The notes: generated from the letters alone by a model not told the origin. A stretch of 64,000 bases of DNA from Hexactinellida sp. DTS-2022 (GCA_028753945.1 JAPNXP010000001.1:1726501-1790500), one strand, 5' to 3'; positions 30,279 to 41,015 are shown, counted from the first letter of the stretch. A program made the numbers and translations.

Positions 30279-32069
30279 CTAGGATTTGTGGGTAATAACA
30301 TAATTTTTGTTAGATGTCAATTGTTTTAGTTTTAAAACTTTAGCACAGATTTCACTGTAGATCCCCTCAAAATGTCTCCCAAAAGGGGAAGTTTTTATAT
30401 AGGTATCCTTTTCAAAATTTTCAGGGTTATCGTCTTTAACTATACTTTCTAAATCTAACAAACTCTTAGTAACTGGGGGTAACATTGATTCAGTTGTCAT
30501 TAAAACACACAGGGATGCAAAAACAATATTTATTTCGTCGATGTTTGAATTTGTTTTGTACCATAGTACCGCATGCATGTAGCACTAACTGTTTGAGTCG
30601 TTTATCAATTTTATAATTCTTAGCTAATTTGTAACTAATACTTGGATTATGTGTGTCGAAGGAGATGCAATACAGTTGGTAAATTTAAAATTTGCATTGG
30701 TTTTACAGTTTACAATTTCCCAGCATTTAGATAAATATATATGGATATACTTTGTTTATTGAATGCTAAACATGTACTATGCATTAATGGTTAACTATAG
30801 TCCATTTCAACTTGGTCAATATTTATATCTTATGGAGAATTAGCTTACTAGTTAAAATCCATTTATTTAAAAAAGGAGTTATTTCGGAGAATCCCTGGGC
30901 ACTACTTATCATTTCTGCAACAGGTACAGGGCTCGTGCAAAATTCAGGGTGCTGTAAAGTAAGAGCATAATAGTATATCGATTTTGCACATATTGATGGC
31001 ACTTTAATAATAGAACTCGTGGCGTCGATATTCAGTACAATATTTTTATTTTTTAAGAATTTAAAAACTTCTATCTGTTTTAAGGTATATACATTAATAA
31101 TAAATGGATCTTGTACCATATATTTAATGTAACCGGTATTTGATCGTCAGGTAACTCTAAACGGAAAAGTATTTCAGTTTCCAAAATATCTATTATATCG
31201 TCATTGGAGACCTATCTATAGAGTTCATGTCTGATTTAATTCTTCACAAAGTTTGTCGGGATTTTAGATTAGAGAAATTACCCCTTTTGAATGCCTCGAT
31301 ATTCTTTTCCAATATAATTGTCTATTAAAAATATTACTTGCTGAAATATTAATTAATTGTTACCCCATTTTTTTCCTTTCACATGCATTAATGTGACGTG
31401 CATGAGTAGTTTTATTATTTGCATGTTCTAACGAAATATCACCATTGGAATGATAGCCGATAGCTAAGCATTATAATCTATTGAATTAAAATCATTCTCA
31501 ATTGAAAAAGTTACAGAAAAACAATTAGAGAATTTACATACTGCCCAAGTTTGGAAAAACGAGGATTTAAATTTCCTACTATCACATTTTTTTGAACCAA
31601 TAATGTTTAAACTTTAAAACACAAATTGAATTTATTTCTGAAAAACTTTTAGCAATTAGACTAGTCCATTCTATATTCAATCGATATTTACCATCATCAT
31701 CTATGTAACTATGCTATTTAACTCTTCTCTATCTATATAAAACTCGCCGAAACAATTTCTACTATAAAATAATTTTGTATCTTTTTCAAATGCATTAATA
31801 ATTGGAAAATCAACATTTTCAGGTTTACTAAAAATAAAGCCAAGCATGTTTTCTAAATTATTCGAATTTTTTAATGGATCATTAAGTGCAAAAACAATTG
31901 TAATCAATATATATATTTTTGAAATACAAACGTCTCCTCCATTGAATGACACTATTTTTGTCCCGTTCCAACAATGAGAAGTGTCTAAAATTATAACTTG
32001 AAGCATGCTCAGTTGAAAATGTATTATAAGGGTACTGAGTCTACTGACGTGATCAATGAATAAGTGCAA
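30279..32069 (-). pseudogene. Relic of a MULE/NOF-like transposase in the FB core
   Basis: Three minus-strand open stretches lie in the unique core: 31701-32069, 30823-31119 and 30279-30578. The middle one reads NIVLNIDATSSIIKVP, then IYYYALTL and SPVPVAEMISSAQ, with FLNKW. This is a pattern I associate with the RNase-H-like catalytic core of NOF/MULE-type transposases, where the Asp of IDAT is the first catalytic acid. Between 31120 and 31440 the minus strand has coding-like but interrupted sequence. Frame changes and stops separate the pieces. Assignment rests on the motif and the FB architecture, not on a database match. Confidence 0.55.
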
Positions 32070-32083
32070 AATTATTTCAATTG

Positions 32084-33341
32084 TATCTCATAGGAATATT
32101 GATATTTTTTTGAAATATTTTGAAATAAGAAACGTCCCTTACTCACAAACATGTATGCAAAGTTTGCAAAGTTTTAACTTCATTTTCGAAAAATTGTTGT
32201 CAAAAATAATTTTTTTTAGTGCTCAGACATAATTTTTTTAAATAAATACAAAAAATAAAAATTATAAGATTTTTATCCAGAATCAAAAATGTCCGTATCT
32301 CCCCTTTAAGGGGTGTAATTTTTGGCCAAATCCAACTGTGGGAAGGGCCTCAAATTTGGATTTGATCTGTGCTCAGTTGAATACTGCGCCAACTTCACAC
32401 TCGTAAATATGATTAGTCATTATGGGATGAAAATTGATACATGTTTTTTGAAATAGTATAAACCTACATCGGGAATAGAGCTGTGGCATCAATTTCAGCC
32501 CGCCAGCCTATAGTAGAGTGGAGTTATAACCAGATGCATCGTGCTCACTCAATTTGGATGTGGGATAATTATCTAGTGAAAATGGGTCATTTTTGCACTG
32601 TCACTGTCAAGTGGTTTTGGATGTTAGAGACTAAAAATTGAAATAGCGTAAACCTACATCGGGGATAGAGCTGTGGTATAAATTTCAGCCCGCCAAGCAA
32701 TGGTATAGTGTAGTTATAACCAGATGCATCGTGCTCACTCAAATTGGATGTGGGATAATTATCCAGTGAAAAAGGGTAATTTTTGCATTGTCACTGTCAA
32801 GTGGTTTTGGATGTTAGAGGCTAAAAATTGAAATAGCGTAAACCTACATCGGGGATAGAGCTGTGGTATAAATTTCAGCCCGCCAAGCAATGGTATAGTG
32901 TAGCTATAACCAGATGCATCGTGCTCACTCAATTTGGATGTGGGATAATTATCCAGTGAAAAAGGGTAATTTTTGCACTGTCACTGTCAAGTGGTTTTGG
33001 ATGTTAGAGACTAAAAATTGAAATAGCGTAAACCTACATCGGGGATAAAGCTGTGGTATAAATTTCAGCCCGCCAAGCAATGGTATAGTGGAGTTATAAC
33101 CAGGTGTATCGTGCTCACTCAAATTGGATGTGGGTTATCTAGTGAAAAAGGGTAATTTTTGCACTGTCACTGTCAAGTGGTTTTGGGTGTTAGAGACTAA
33201 AAATTGAAATTTCATAAACCTACATCGGGGATAGAGCTGTGGTATTAATTTTAGCCCCACAGCCTATGGTAGAGTGGAGTTATAACCAGATGCATCGTGC
33301 TCACTTTTTGCTGCTGGACTTGCTGCTAACTTCACATCCAT
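32084..33341 (-). repeat. Right arm of the FB-like element (about 5 units, inverted)
   Basis: Starts with the inverse TATCTCATAGGAATATT, then a single-copy segment to about 32440, then five inverted units of the 190-bp repeat. The terminal unit variants mirror those of the left arm. Confidence 0.88.
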
Positions 33342-33711
33342 ACTAAGTTTACATAAAGTGAGTATATCCTAAACTAAAGGTCTAAAGTACCTAATTATGT
33401 GACTACTTGATGATATATAGATAGGTAATTATAATTCCTACGGTAGGCCGAACTAAAACACTACATTTCTTTGCAAATTTCACACGCCCCTTATAGTTTG
33501 GGTCTGTCCACGCCAGTATCGGGATCCGGCGATCCGCAATTCCGCATACATTCTTCGTGAACAATCTGCATATTGTATCATTTCCTCCTTCCTGAGTACG
33601 GCATTTACAAAATATATCGATCCTCTTTCTATTTTTCACTTAGAAAGATTTTCACTTTCTATTTTTCTAATTTTACTCAAATACTAAAGATAGTGAAGGA
33701 TTTGGGCAATA

Positions 33712-33870
33712 CAATGCAACCTCGATTATCCGGACTTTGATTATCCGGACACTCTATGTTGGTCCCAACTGTTATGTAATTATTTTATCCGGACTCGGTT
33801 ATCCAGACTGTAAATTATCCGGACTCATTTGAGTGTTCCCAAAAAGTCCGGATAATCGAGGTTGCACCTG
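33712..33870. mobile_element. Pogo-like MITE (TTATCCGGAC family)
   Basis: TGCAACCTCGATTATCCGG at the left and its inverse CCGGATAATCGAGGTTGCA at the right, with the phrase ATTATCCGGACT repeated inside. The outer edges are approximate; TA lies at the left. Confidence 0.6.
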
Positions 33871-34602
33871 TTTATACGTAGAAGACTATGCCTTGTGCCT
33901 ATAGGTTCTATATGGGTAGCCTTGGGTGGGGTCCCTATATCTCTGAATTGATCCCTATATCGCTAGCGTTTTTGGGATCCAAGGGGTCCCTAAATCGCTA
34001 GCGATATAGGGACGGGTATCCCTAAATCGCTGGATACCTAAAACGCGGTTACACCGGGGGTAAAAGAATAAAAAATAGGAATTTTAGACGGGAAAGGAAG
34101 ATTGGAATTTGGAATCACTATTTTGGTTTACTCGGGGTCTCGGTAGGGCATCCACGGGGTTGCACATATCTTTCGATCGTGGGCTAAGTGAAAGGAGGTA
34201 TCTTTGTTCTGGAAATTAGGGATCAAAATTAACGGAATCGTATATTCCGGAAATTAGGTATTTAAATTCCCGGAATAAATTTGTTCCGGAAATTAGGCAT
34301 TTATAATTTCCGGAATCGAATATTCCGGAAAATAGGCATTTGAATTTCCGGAATAATTTCGTTCCGGAAATTAGGTATTCATATTTTCCGGAACCGTTCC
34401 GCGGAATTCCGTAATTTAGGTACTTTGATTTTCCGGAATGGTACCGTTCCGTACCGTCCCGTTCCGGAAATTAGGTATGTCCCTTATTATAGGAAATTAA
34501 CGCGAAGGAAATTTACGCTCCATGAAATTAACGCGAAGGAAATTTACGCTCCATGAAATTAACGCGATTTGGAGAAATTCGCGTTAATTTCCTATAATAA
34601 GG

Positions 34603-34718
34603 TACTTAGTGTCATTGTCCAAAAATCCTTAATTAATTGGGCATAAATAATTTCTGGGACGGGACATTGTGTACTCATTTTTACCTTTGCACTTATTTGT
34701 TAGGAAACTTTTTATAGA
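34603..34718. other. Upstream region of CZIB
   Basis: AT-rich leader between the last TA of the repeat block and the CZIB start. No TATA box or other element is clear. Confidence 0.3.
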
Positions 34719-35201
34719 ATGGGAAAATTTGCAATTCAAGTAAAAGCTATGCTCGAGAACTGTACCAACCTTCGTGTCTCGGGAGCTGACTATATTTGGA
34801 ATTTTAAACTGCGTTGCACGTCATGTGGCGAGTCGACAGGAAAGTGGCACACAGTAAACCCACTAGAGACTTTCCCAGTAGCAGGCGGTAAGGGTAAGGC
34901 GAATTTAGTAATCAAATGCAAAATGTGTGGACGGAGCAATAGTCTGATTGTGTGCTTAGAATTTCTAAAGGCTTACACGAGTGGGGACAGTGAACAGTTC
35001 AAAACTATTGTGATTGTAGAGGGTAGGGGAATAGAGCCTTGTGATTTCTTGCCGCGAGGCGACTTCATTTGCGAAGGAACAGAAACTGGTACTGCTTTTA
35101 AAGGAATATCTCTCGACCAAGGAGACTGGGGGGATTTCGATGAGGCTAATAACCAGCCAGTTGGAATATACGATTGTACTACGCAAGTTGTTCCGACTTA
35201 G
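34719..35201 (+). CDS. CZIB: CZIB (C1orf123/UPF0587), CXXC zinc-binding protein
   Basis: A 160-residue single-exon frame with the family's usual length (about 160). It carries two CxxC pairs, C33/C36 in LRCTSCGEST and C67/C70 in VIKCKMCGRSN, that bind one zinc ion. Other family features are KFAIQVKAMLENCTNLR at the start, the RGIEPCDFLPRG segment and the final ...YDCTTQVVP. The precise biochemical role of CZIB is unsettled; links to metallochaperone and mitochondrial functions have been proposed. The start ATG is the only one that yields the conserved N-terminus. The gene begins only about 115 bp after the nested repeat block and is the first plus-strand gene of the window. Confidence 0.92.
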   Translation: MGKFAIQVKAMLENCTNLRVSGADYIWNFKLRCTSCGESTGKWHTVNPLETFPVAGGKGKANLVIKCKMCGRSNSLIVCLEFLKAYTSGDSEQFKTIVIVEGRGIEPCDFLPRGDFICEGTETGTAFKGISLDQGDWGDFDEANNQPVGIYDCTTQVVPT

Positions 35202-35288
35202 CTCTCCTCAAAAGTGAACTTTACTGACTGTACATGTTAAGTATCTCAGAATATACTTATTGGATTATGCTAGATTAAGTTAATATTA

Positions 35289-35294
35289 AATAAA
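35289..35294 (+). promoter_or_regulatory. Poly(A) signal of CZIB
   Basis: AATAAA 88 bp after the CZIB stop, followed by a T-rich stretch, the expected layout for a cleavage site. Confidence 0.55.
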
Positions 35295-35538
35295 CCTTTT
35301 TTTGGATTCGTATTTCAGTAGTAACTGCATGTCTCGATTATTATTTAATAAAACGAATGCCTATGTAACGTTAGTCTTATGATGAACTGTCCAAAAGTCC
35401 AAATGAAAATCCACACTCGTAATACGCAAATTGTGAGGGATTAACACTCATGGTTTGGTTGACTAGCAACCAAGTTAGAGCGTTCGGGGGAGAAAAAATT
35501 GCTTTAATTTCATTTTAAATATGGTATCAATCCAGGCC

Positions 35539-35693
35539 TGTAACCAGAAAGTGATAGTGGGTGGGGCTATGGGAATTGCAGGGGGGGCTGAGCTCATATA
35601 TTATGAAAACTCTGTGTATATTCATTCAACGGAGTACAATTGGGCACCTAGAGTTCTGATGGGCAGCCCCCTCTAGCCCATCCCCTGGCCACG
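35539..35693. mobile_element. Possible hAT-like remnant
   Basis: CAGGCCTGTAACCAG at the left and CTGGCCACGGGCCTA at the right, with imperfect flanks TATCAATC and TACCAGTC. G-rich and C-rich subterminal runs are as in other hAT MITEs here. Confidence 0.4.
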
Positions 35694-35734
35694 GGCCTAT
35701 ACCAGTCTCATGAGAATGAATTGATTTGTCAACT

Positions 35735-36209
35735 CGTGACCTACGTTATAATAAGGCCTGTTCACTAGTGTTAAATTTTGGACCATGGATGTCGTTTAAG
35801 TCCATTGATAATTTTACAATAAATGTTATAGTCAGAGATAATTAACCAAGTAGTAATCCAGAACGAAAAATATGAATGCCTTGCTACCCTTGCAGTCGGT
35901 TCGTGTCGAAAATTATCTAAAAATAAATAAAGTTAAACCCAATTAGTTGTTATTGTTCTTCAAATGTTTATTTGCTAAAAATTTATATTCACTTTCATGT
36001 TTTCTTTAATATTTTGTACAATTGTAACATTCATTTACTTCAAATGTGCTCGGTATTAAACCCAATAATATTTTACTTCTTCTGGATTACTACTTGGTTA
36101 ATTATTTCTGACTATAACATTTATTCTAAAAAGAATCAATGGACTTAAACGACATCCATTGTCCAAATTTTAACACTAGTGAACAGGCCTTATTATAACG
36201 TAGGTCACG
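35735..36209. mobile_element. Snap-back MITE
   Basis: Arms of about 130 bp: CGTGACCTACGTTATAATAA at the left and its inverse at the right, continuing through GGCCTGTTCACTAGTG and the TAACCAAGTAGTAATCCAG region. Flanked by the 7-bp direct repeat GTCAACT (35728-35734, 36210-36216). Confidence 0.65.
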
Positions 36210-36723
36210 GTCAACTGTAAATTGAGCAAATTCAGTCCTAATCCATGGTACCGGTAATGTTGAAACTCCTTAAGGCATGAATACTTGGCCAGTTTAACTG
36301 ATTTACAGGTTAAGTTATTCATTAAATGGAGGTAAAGACGCTGATATGGAGAAGTCCTCACGATCCATCGACATTTAAATGTATGCCATATCATAAATCA
36401 CAGTAATATGCCACTTTTCATGACAACTAACATATTTACTACCAGTATTCTATTTTATAATTATATTCAGTCTGATAATGAAGGGATTCCATCGAGTTAT
36501 ATCGCCAAATTCAATAGAATATTCTCTTCAGCAGCGTATGCAGTATAGAACCAGGCTCAGTGATGAAACTAGTTATTTTATTTCTTATTACTATTAGAAA
36601 TAACATTAATATTATGTCGGTAATAATACCTATGTGCAGTATTGTACAACTCATATGATCTTCCAGTCTGATTTGATAGGTCAACAAAAGTAGCCGACAT
36701 ACTACTGCAGTTATCTAAGCCAG

Positions 36724-37482
36724 ATGACTGCTTCCATCTCACTCGCTGGGGATTGTTGCCTGGACAGAGTGGAGCCTCGGACTGATTCAATAGAAGTCTC
36801 AAAGGAAGCAGAAGTTACAACTGAAGAGAAAAATGATTCTCTGAAGAGAGAACACGAAACTACTGTTACAGGACAAGGAGATTCTAATGGAGAAATTAAA
36901 CGTATTAGAACTAGCGAGTATTCAACAGAAAGTCGGGATTCCGGCTCGCTTACCACTAACATTTGTATTGATTGTTCGACTAAGTTCGCTTCTTCTTATC
37001 TCCTTAAGAGTTTCTCTCTCGGCGTATGTGATAATTGTAAGGAGATCGATCAGAAGTATAAGCTCATCACAGCGACAGAAGTTCGCCAAAGGTATTTACT
37101 GACTGATAGACATTTTGTAGATGAATCAACAGGAAAGTTGAAATTCATTGAGAAGAGAAATCCCCGAAACACCGTCTGGTCCCGTATGAAACTGTTCCTG
37201 GAGTTCCAGGTTAGGGAGAAGGCGTATGCGGCGTGGGGCGGAGAGGAGGGGATGGAAAAGGAGGCAAAGAGACGCAGAGAACAGTCGCATAATTTGAAAC
37301 GGAAAAAATATGAAAAAGAAATGAAAGAATTACGATCTTCTATCAAGGTAGCTTCCGCATCTTTCAGACCTGTCTCCCATGAACACTCGTACGGTGCTGA
37401 AGAGTTAGTCAATGCCGATACGGAGGAATACAGAAAGACTTGTTCGAGCTGCGGATTTGTTCTTACTTATGAGAAATTATAA
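36724..37482 (+). CDS. XPA: XPA, nucleotide-excision-repair damage-verification factor
   Basis: A 252-residue single-exon frame (human 273). Residues 1-75 are a loosely conserved, charged, disordered start. The zinc finger is CIDC (C81, C84) and CDNC (C102, C105). The DNA-binding domain follows with KYKLITATEVRQRYLLTD, LKFIEKRNPRNTVWSRMKLF and a Lys/Arg-rich helix (RREQSHNLKRKKYEKE). The family C-terminus is intact: HEHSYGAEE, then YRKTCSSCGFVLTYEKL, which in human XPA contacts TFIIH. XPA binds kinked damaged DNA and organises RPA, TFIIH and ERCC1-XPF in the nucleus. The first ATG is used; an alternative would be hard to justify because no Met follows soon. The gene lies 1.5 kb after CZIB on the same strand. 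Confidence 0.93.
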   Translation: MTASISLAGDCCLDRVEPRTDSIEVSKEAEVTTEEKNDSLKREHETTVTGQGDSNGEIKRIRTSEYSTESRDSGSLTTNICIDCSTKFASSYLLKSFSLGVCDNCKEIDQKYKLITATEVRQRYLLTDRHFVDESTGKLKFIEKRNPRNTVWSRMKLFLEFQVREKAYAAWGGEEGMEKEAKRRREQSHNLKRKKYEKEMKELRSSIKVASASFRPVSHEHSYGAEELVNADTEEYRKTCSSCGFVLTYEKL

Positions 37483-40300
37483 CAATTGTCATTTATCCTT
37501 ATTAATGTGAAACTTCAATGGTAAATATTAAAAATTAATTACTAAACTAGTAATACATCAGTTATCTGATTCTCATTGTTACCCACATATCAATCACAAT
37601 ACAGTGGAAGCCGCTTAATACATTGGGAGAGGATAAACGGGAAAATGTTTACTACGAACTAGCATTTAAACGTACGGTACATACATGTAATAATCCATTA
37701 TTTTTGTCTTTCTTCAGTAAATGTGATACGGGTCACACGTCAGATTAGAGTCAGAGCACCCCGAATGGTTCCGGGGGACCATATACGGTGCCATGCTTGG
37801 TCTGGGGGACCTTATATGGCGGAATGGGACGTTCCACGGCACTGTACATGGTCCCCCGGATCATCCATGACGGCATGGATGGTCCGGCCGGACTAACCGT
37901 AGGAGACCATACTATATATGGATGACAATAATATTATTAAAGATAAGTATTTACTCCTAATTAATAATTTTACAGTGGAAAATTTCGAGTAAACCAAAAT
38001 ACGGCAGATCGCTTGGCCCGAGTAATGCGGTAAATGCTCAAGTATAGCACTTTTCAAAATGCTATAAGTCAAGCCAGCACTATTGAACTGACTATGCTTC
38101 CCCTATATACTAACAAGTGAAGACTAACACGAAGTGGTACTAATTCAAGGGGGTTACTCCCAGGAAGTGAAGTTTTCTATTCAATATTAAATCAGGGGAA
38201 CCATATCCACAGCAGGGGGGGGGGGGGGGGGGCATCCACGGCTGGCATGGATGGTCCGACCGGACCATCGACGGCGTGACATTATCATACTTTATTATAT
38301 TTATTTAAATATTATGGATTTCAATTGAATGACCCAATCGGAGGTCATGATGAGAATGTTATAGAGAGCCGCGGGCCGGGGGTTGCCGATTCCTGGCTTA
38401 AACCCTTTTAGAAAAAGGGTTTAAGAGGATTTTGACTTCAGCCTTTTGAAATGGTTATATCACATGCCTGCTTGTCATTCCTCTCGTTAATAATTAAACA
38501 CTAAAACGTAAACAATAGAAAATAAGCAGGACTCCTATTTTACTTATTCTTTTTTCATGGAAACTATCTCAAGTATTGAGAGTAAGAAAGATTTACTATC
38601 GCATGAAATTTAGACTTCTGCAATACCCAGTGTTTCATACAGAGGAGGGCACCTCAGCTTGAGTTCCTCAGAATTTGGAAATTATGATGTCATAATTATC
38701 CATCTCTTTCACCTAGTAAATATAGTTTATTAGTCAGATGAGGTTTAGTACCTAGTTAGCTGCGGAAAACACCTACTAAGTTCTTATTTGAGGGTGCTCC
38801 AAAAGAACATGCTGTCGACACAGGTGCAATTTTAGATTTTCGTCACGTCATCATCACTATGAAGGTGTTGAACCATTTCAGAAAGGTGTTTCGGAAGGCA
38901 GTGTGCTTCTTCTAGTAAAAACGTTATAGTAGAGTCCTACTATAGTTTTATACTATAAGTGCACACTATTGAAATCGTTCTGATGGATTTCCTGCCGGCC
39001 GTACGCGATGGCCTGACTAAACCATTAGGGATAGAGATTTGAAATTTAGACAGGGGATAGAGAATTTCCTGGAGATGATCACCTCAAAACCTGAATTCTC
39101 AATTTTGTCTTTGTTCGTCAGTTATATCGAAATTTGTGTTCTGGTCTAGTGACTCTTTAATAATTAGAATTTTCAATTGAAAATATAGAGGTTGTGTTCT
39201 CCTAAGGATGTTCTTTCTATATATCAATTAAAATGAATAGGTCGCTAACCAATTCTACGTAAATCAGCCATATTTTCCATATTGTAAATTACTCTATAGT
39301 ATACTGATACTAATATAACATAACGTAAGCCTTTATACTGCTAGATAAGACTGTTATTTGGTAGGTTGTAAGTGAAGCTATGTTTCATACAAAAATTAAA
39401 ACACTTGGAACATTTTACAGTTGATGATGTCAATTCTATTATTAAATATAGTATCGTAAATAATTAATCTTTAATTAATTAAACATTTGAAGTCTTCACA
39501 ATTCAAACATTAACTAAATTATATTAAACTAAAGTTGAAATGTAATTTGAATATTTAAATTCTAGTTAAATTAAACATTGGGTGCCTGTGCAACCTGAAG
39601 AAGCACTCTCCCATCCCGTCTGTGAGGGTTTTTTTAGAAAGTTGTTACTAAAAGTATATAGTTACAACTTACAAGTAGTAATATAGTAGTATAACTTAAA
39701 TTTCGTACTAAAAGATACGTATATAACTTCATTGGACAATTTTGTTGAGCTGTTGAATATTAATTGCTAACCTAATTAGTTTACTATTATAATTTAAATA
39801 CGCCAGACAATTATAAAGAGAACTTATTCTGTAGGCTTTTATGTGCCTTTATTGAGTATATATACAACAAACTTTGTAATTTTGAATACAATAAAAAAAT
39901 TGATAATACAAGGTTTTTAACAACGGATAGAAACCGACCCAATTCACAACAAAGGTAAGTACAGTATAGACTCCACTTAAAGGTACAAATTGGTTCCAAG
40001 ACGCTTGTCCTATTAAACTTTTAGATTTTAGTGTTTTCTCAACTGTGCGGATTTTCCAGGAATTTTGGGCCTTATTCACTATAATTTCTTGAACTACGTC
40101 AAAACTAGTCTAAACTAAATCATGACTTAGTTTATGACTTTATGCTAAGTTTACATATCTTCTCAAATCTTGTTCCAAAACTTAGTAGTTATTGCTTAAA
40201 CTTAAAAATTAAACCACGAAGTCAAAACTAGTCTTTAAATTAATTAACTTAGTTGATGGTTAGTTTACTTAACTTCTCAAAACTTAACTCGTACTAACTT
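37483..40300. other. Intergenic stretch with broken repeats, no gene
   Basis: Contains the start of a pogo-like MITE (CAGTGGAAGCCGCTTAAT near 37600), GGTCC-rich patches at 37760-37890 and 38205-38275 related to the array at 20395, a 16-bp G run at 38217, a truncated right end of the 12008-12814 hAT family (about 38330-38395), and, near 38795-38905, a copy of a repeat also present inverted at 46600-46800. I see nothing coding. Confidence 0.5.
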
Positions 40301-40307
40301 TCAGTGG

Positions 40308-40393
40308 TACTGTCACGGAATATTCGGTCCGTGTTATTTTTGGTCCGGCTGCACCAAAAACAATACTGACCGAATATTTCGTGACAGTACGAC
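40308..40393. repeat. Short hairpin element
   Basis: TACTGTCACGGAATATTCGG pairs with CCGAATATTTCGTGACAGTA around a central TTTTTGGTCC-rich loop. It is probably a tiny MITE. Confidence 0.6.
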
Positions 40394-40629
40394 CATAAAC
40401 TGTAAATATCTTTGCCATCTACAAACTTGATTTATATGTATATTATCGTAGCGCTTTCATTTGTTCGAAATTTTGAGGTTGTCATTTGTTCGACTAATAT
40501 TTTCCTATGTTGTCATTTGTTCTAAATTATGAGGTTATTATTTTCGTAGTTAAAGTACTATCTGGCTACTTACGGAAATGTTTAATTAATTAATATAGGT
40601 TATTAAGTGTATCCAAAAAGTTCCATATC

Positions 40630-40860
40630 CTAGGCTTGCAACATTTTATTAATGATTTTAATCTGCCATACGTTGTTAGTATCCATTTTCTGGTGAAAGA
40701 TGGATAACTCGTTAGCGGGTATTTGGTTAATCCACCTTCTTTGAATATATTTTTTAAATTTGATGACGTTAACCATTGTAGCCTCATCCAGATTGAGAGA
40801 CTGATGATCGATTTCATTGTATGTTGATTGTAATACTGGTGGTAAGAAAGATAGAGCCAT
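40630..40860 (-). pseudogene. FLYWCH/MULE transposase fragment
   Basis: Contains FKKYIQRRWINQIPANELSI followed by FHQKMDTNNVWQIKIINK. The 'YI-RRWI ... TNN-E' layout is seen near the C-terminal half of MULE transposases of the FLYWCH type; the intact gene at 56740-58168 has PRTNNSVEGWH at that place. Only some 76 residues remain, inside the repeat-ended element. Confidence 0.55.
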
Positions 40861-40978
40861 TAAAAATGGAAATCTTATAAAGAGATGTATATATTCACGT
40901 CCCTTTCTAGCTTTTCCATCTTAGAAAGGGTGAGGAGTAAGGCCGCATAGCGGCCGTTAATTTGAGGATGCGTAGCAT

Positions 40979-41015
40979 CGATCTGTCGAAAAGCGACCGA
41001 GACCGAAGGGCTCGT
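40979..41015 (+). repeat. GC-rich hairpin repeat, copy 2
   Basis: CGATCTGTCGAAAAGCGACC with tail GAGACCGAAGGGCTCGT. Upstream at 40940-40960 is the accompanying GGCCGCATAGCGGCC hairpin. Confidence 0.65.

Larger units (their letters stand above)
28086..33341. mobile_element. Foldback (FB)-like DNA transposon with 190-bp tandem-repeat arms
   Basis: A 5256-bp element bounded by the exact 9-bp direct repeat ACTAAGTTT (28077-28085 and 33342-33350). Terminal inverted sequence ATGGATGTGAAGTTAGCAGC. The left arm is 28086-29911 and the right arm 32084-33341. Both contain arrays of a 190-bp unit with GAGCACGATGCATCTGG: starts at 28125, 28311, 28501, 28691, 28881, 29071, 29261 and 29451 on the left, five inverted on the right. 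The arm-length difference of about 569 bp equals three units. The unique core is 29912-32083 with a broken transposase. The 9-bp target and repeated inverted arms match Drosophila FB elements and other MULE-type foldbacks. Confidence 0.85.
27850..34057. mobile_element. Middle shell: CCGGTGTAA-family inverted ends
   Basis: CCGGTGTAAGCGCGTTTTGG with GGTATCCAGCGATTTAGG at the left pairs with its reverse complement ending ACGCGGTTACACCGG at 34057. Internal units such as TCCCTAAAACGCTAGCG and ATCGCTAGCGATATAGGGA repeat in both halves. GGG flanks both ends. Further CCGGTGTAA ends occur at 10917, 20592, 20909 and 27134. It encloses the FB-like element. Confidence 0.5.
26885..34602. mobile_element. 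Outer palindromic shell: CCTTATTAT-ended element with CCGGAA minisatellite ends
   Basis: Left end TA|CCTTATTATGGACATACC, then CTAATTTCCGGAACGGGAC and GGAACGGTACCATTCCGG. The right side carries the reverse complement at about 34417-34493 and finishes CCTATAATAAGG|TA. Right of the core, 34217-34480, the unit TTCCGGAAATTAGG is repeated about five times; the left has two or three copies. The MITE at 63325-63640 has the same CCTTATTATAGG ends and TA target. Everything between is either this element or later insertions. The right 120 bp (34481-34602) could instead be a separate small MITE. Confidence 0.5.

Noticed and set aside
28086-33341. CRISPR-like or centromeric satellite reading of the 190-bp array
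   Set aside because: The units are contiguous without spacers, inverted in two arms around a core, and bounded by a 9-bp target duplication, which fits a foldback transposon.
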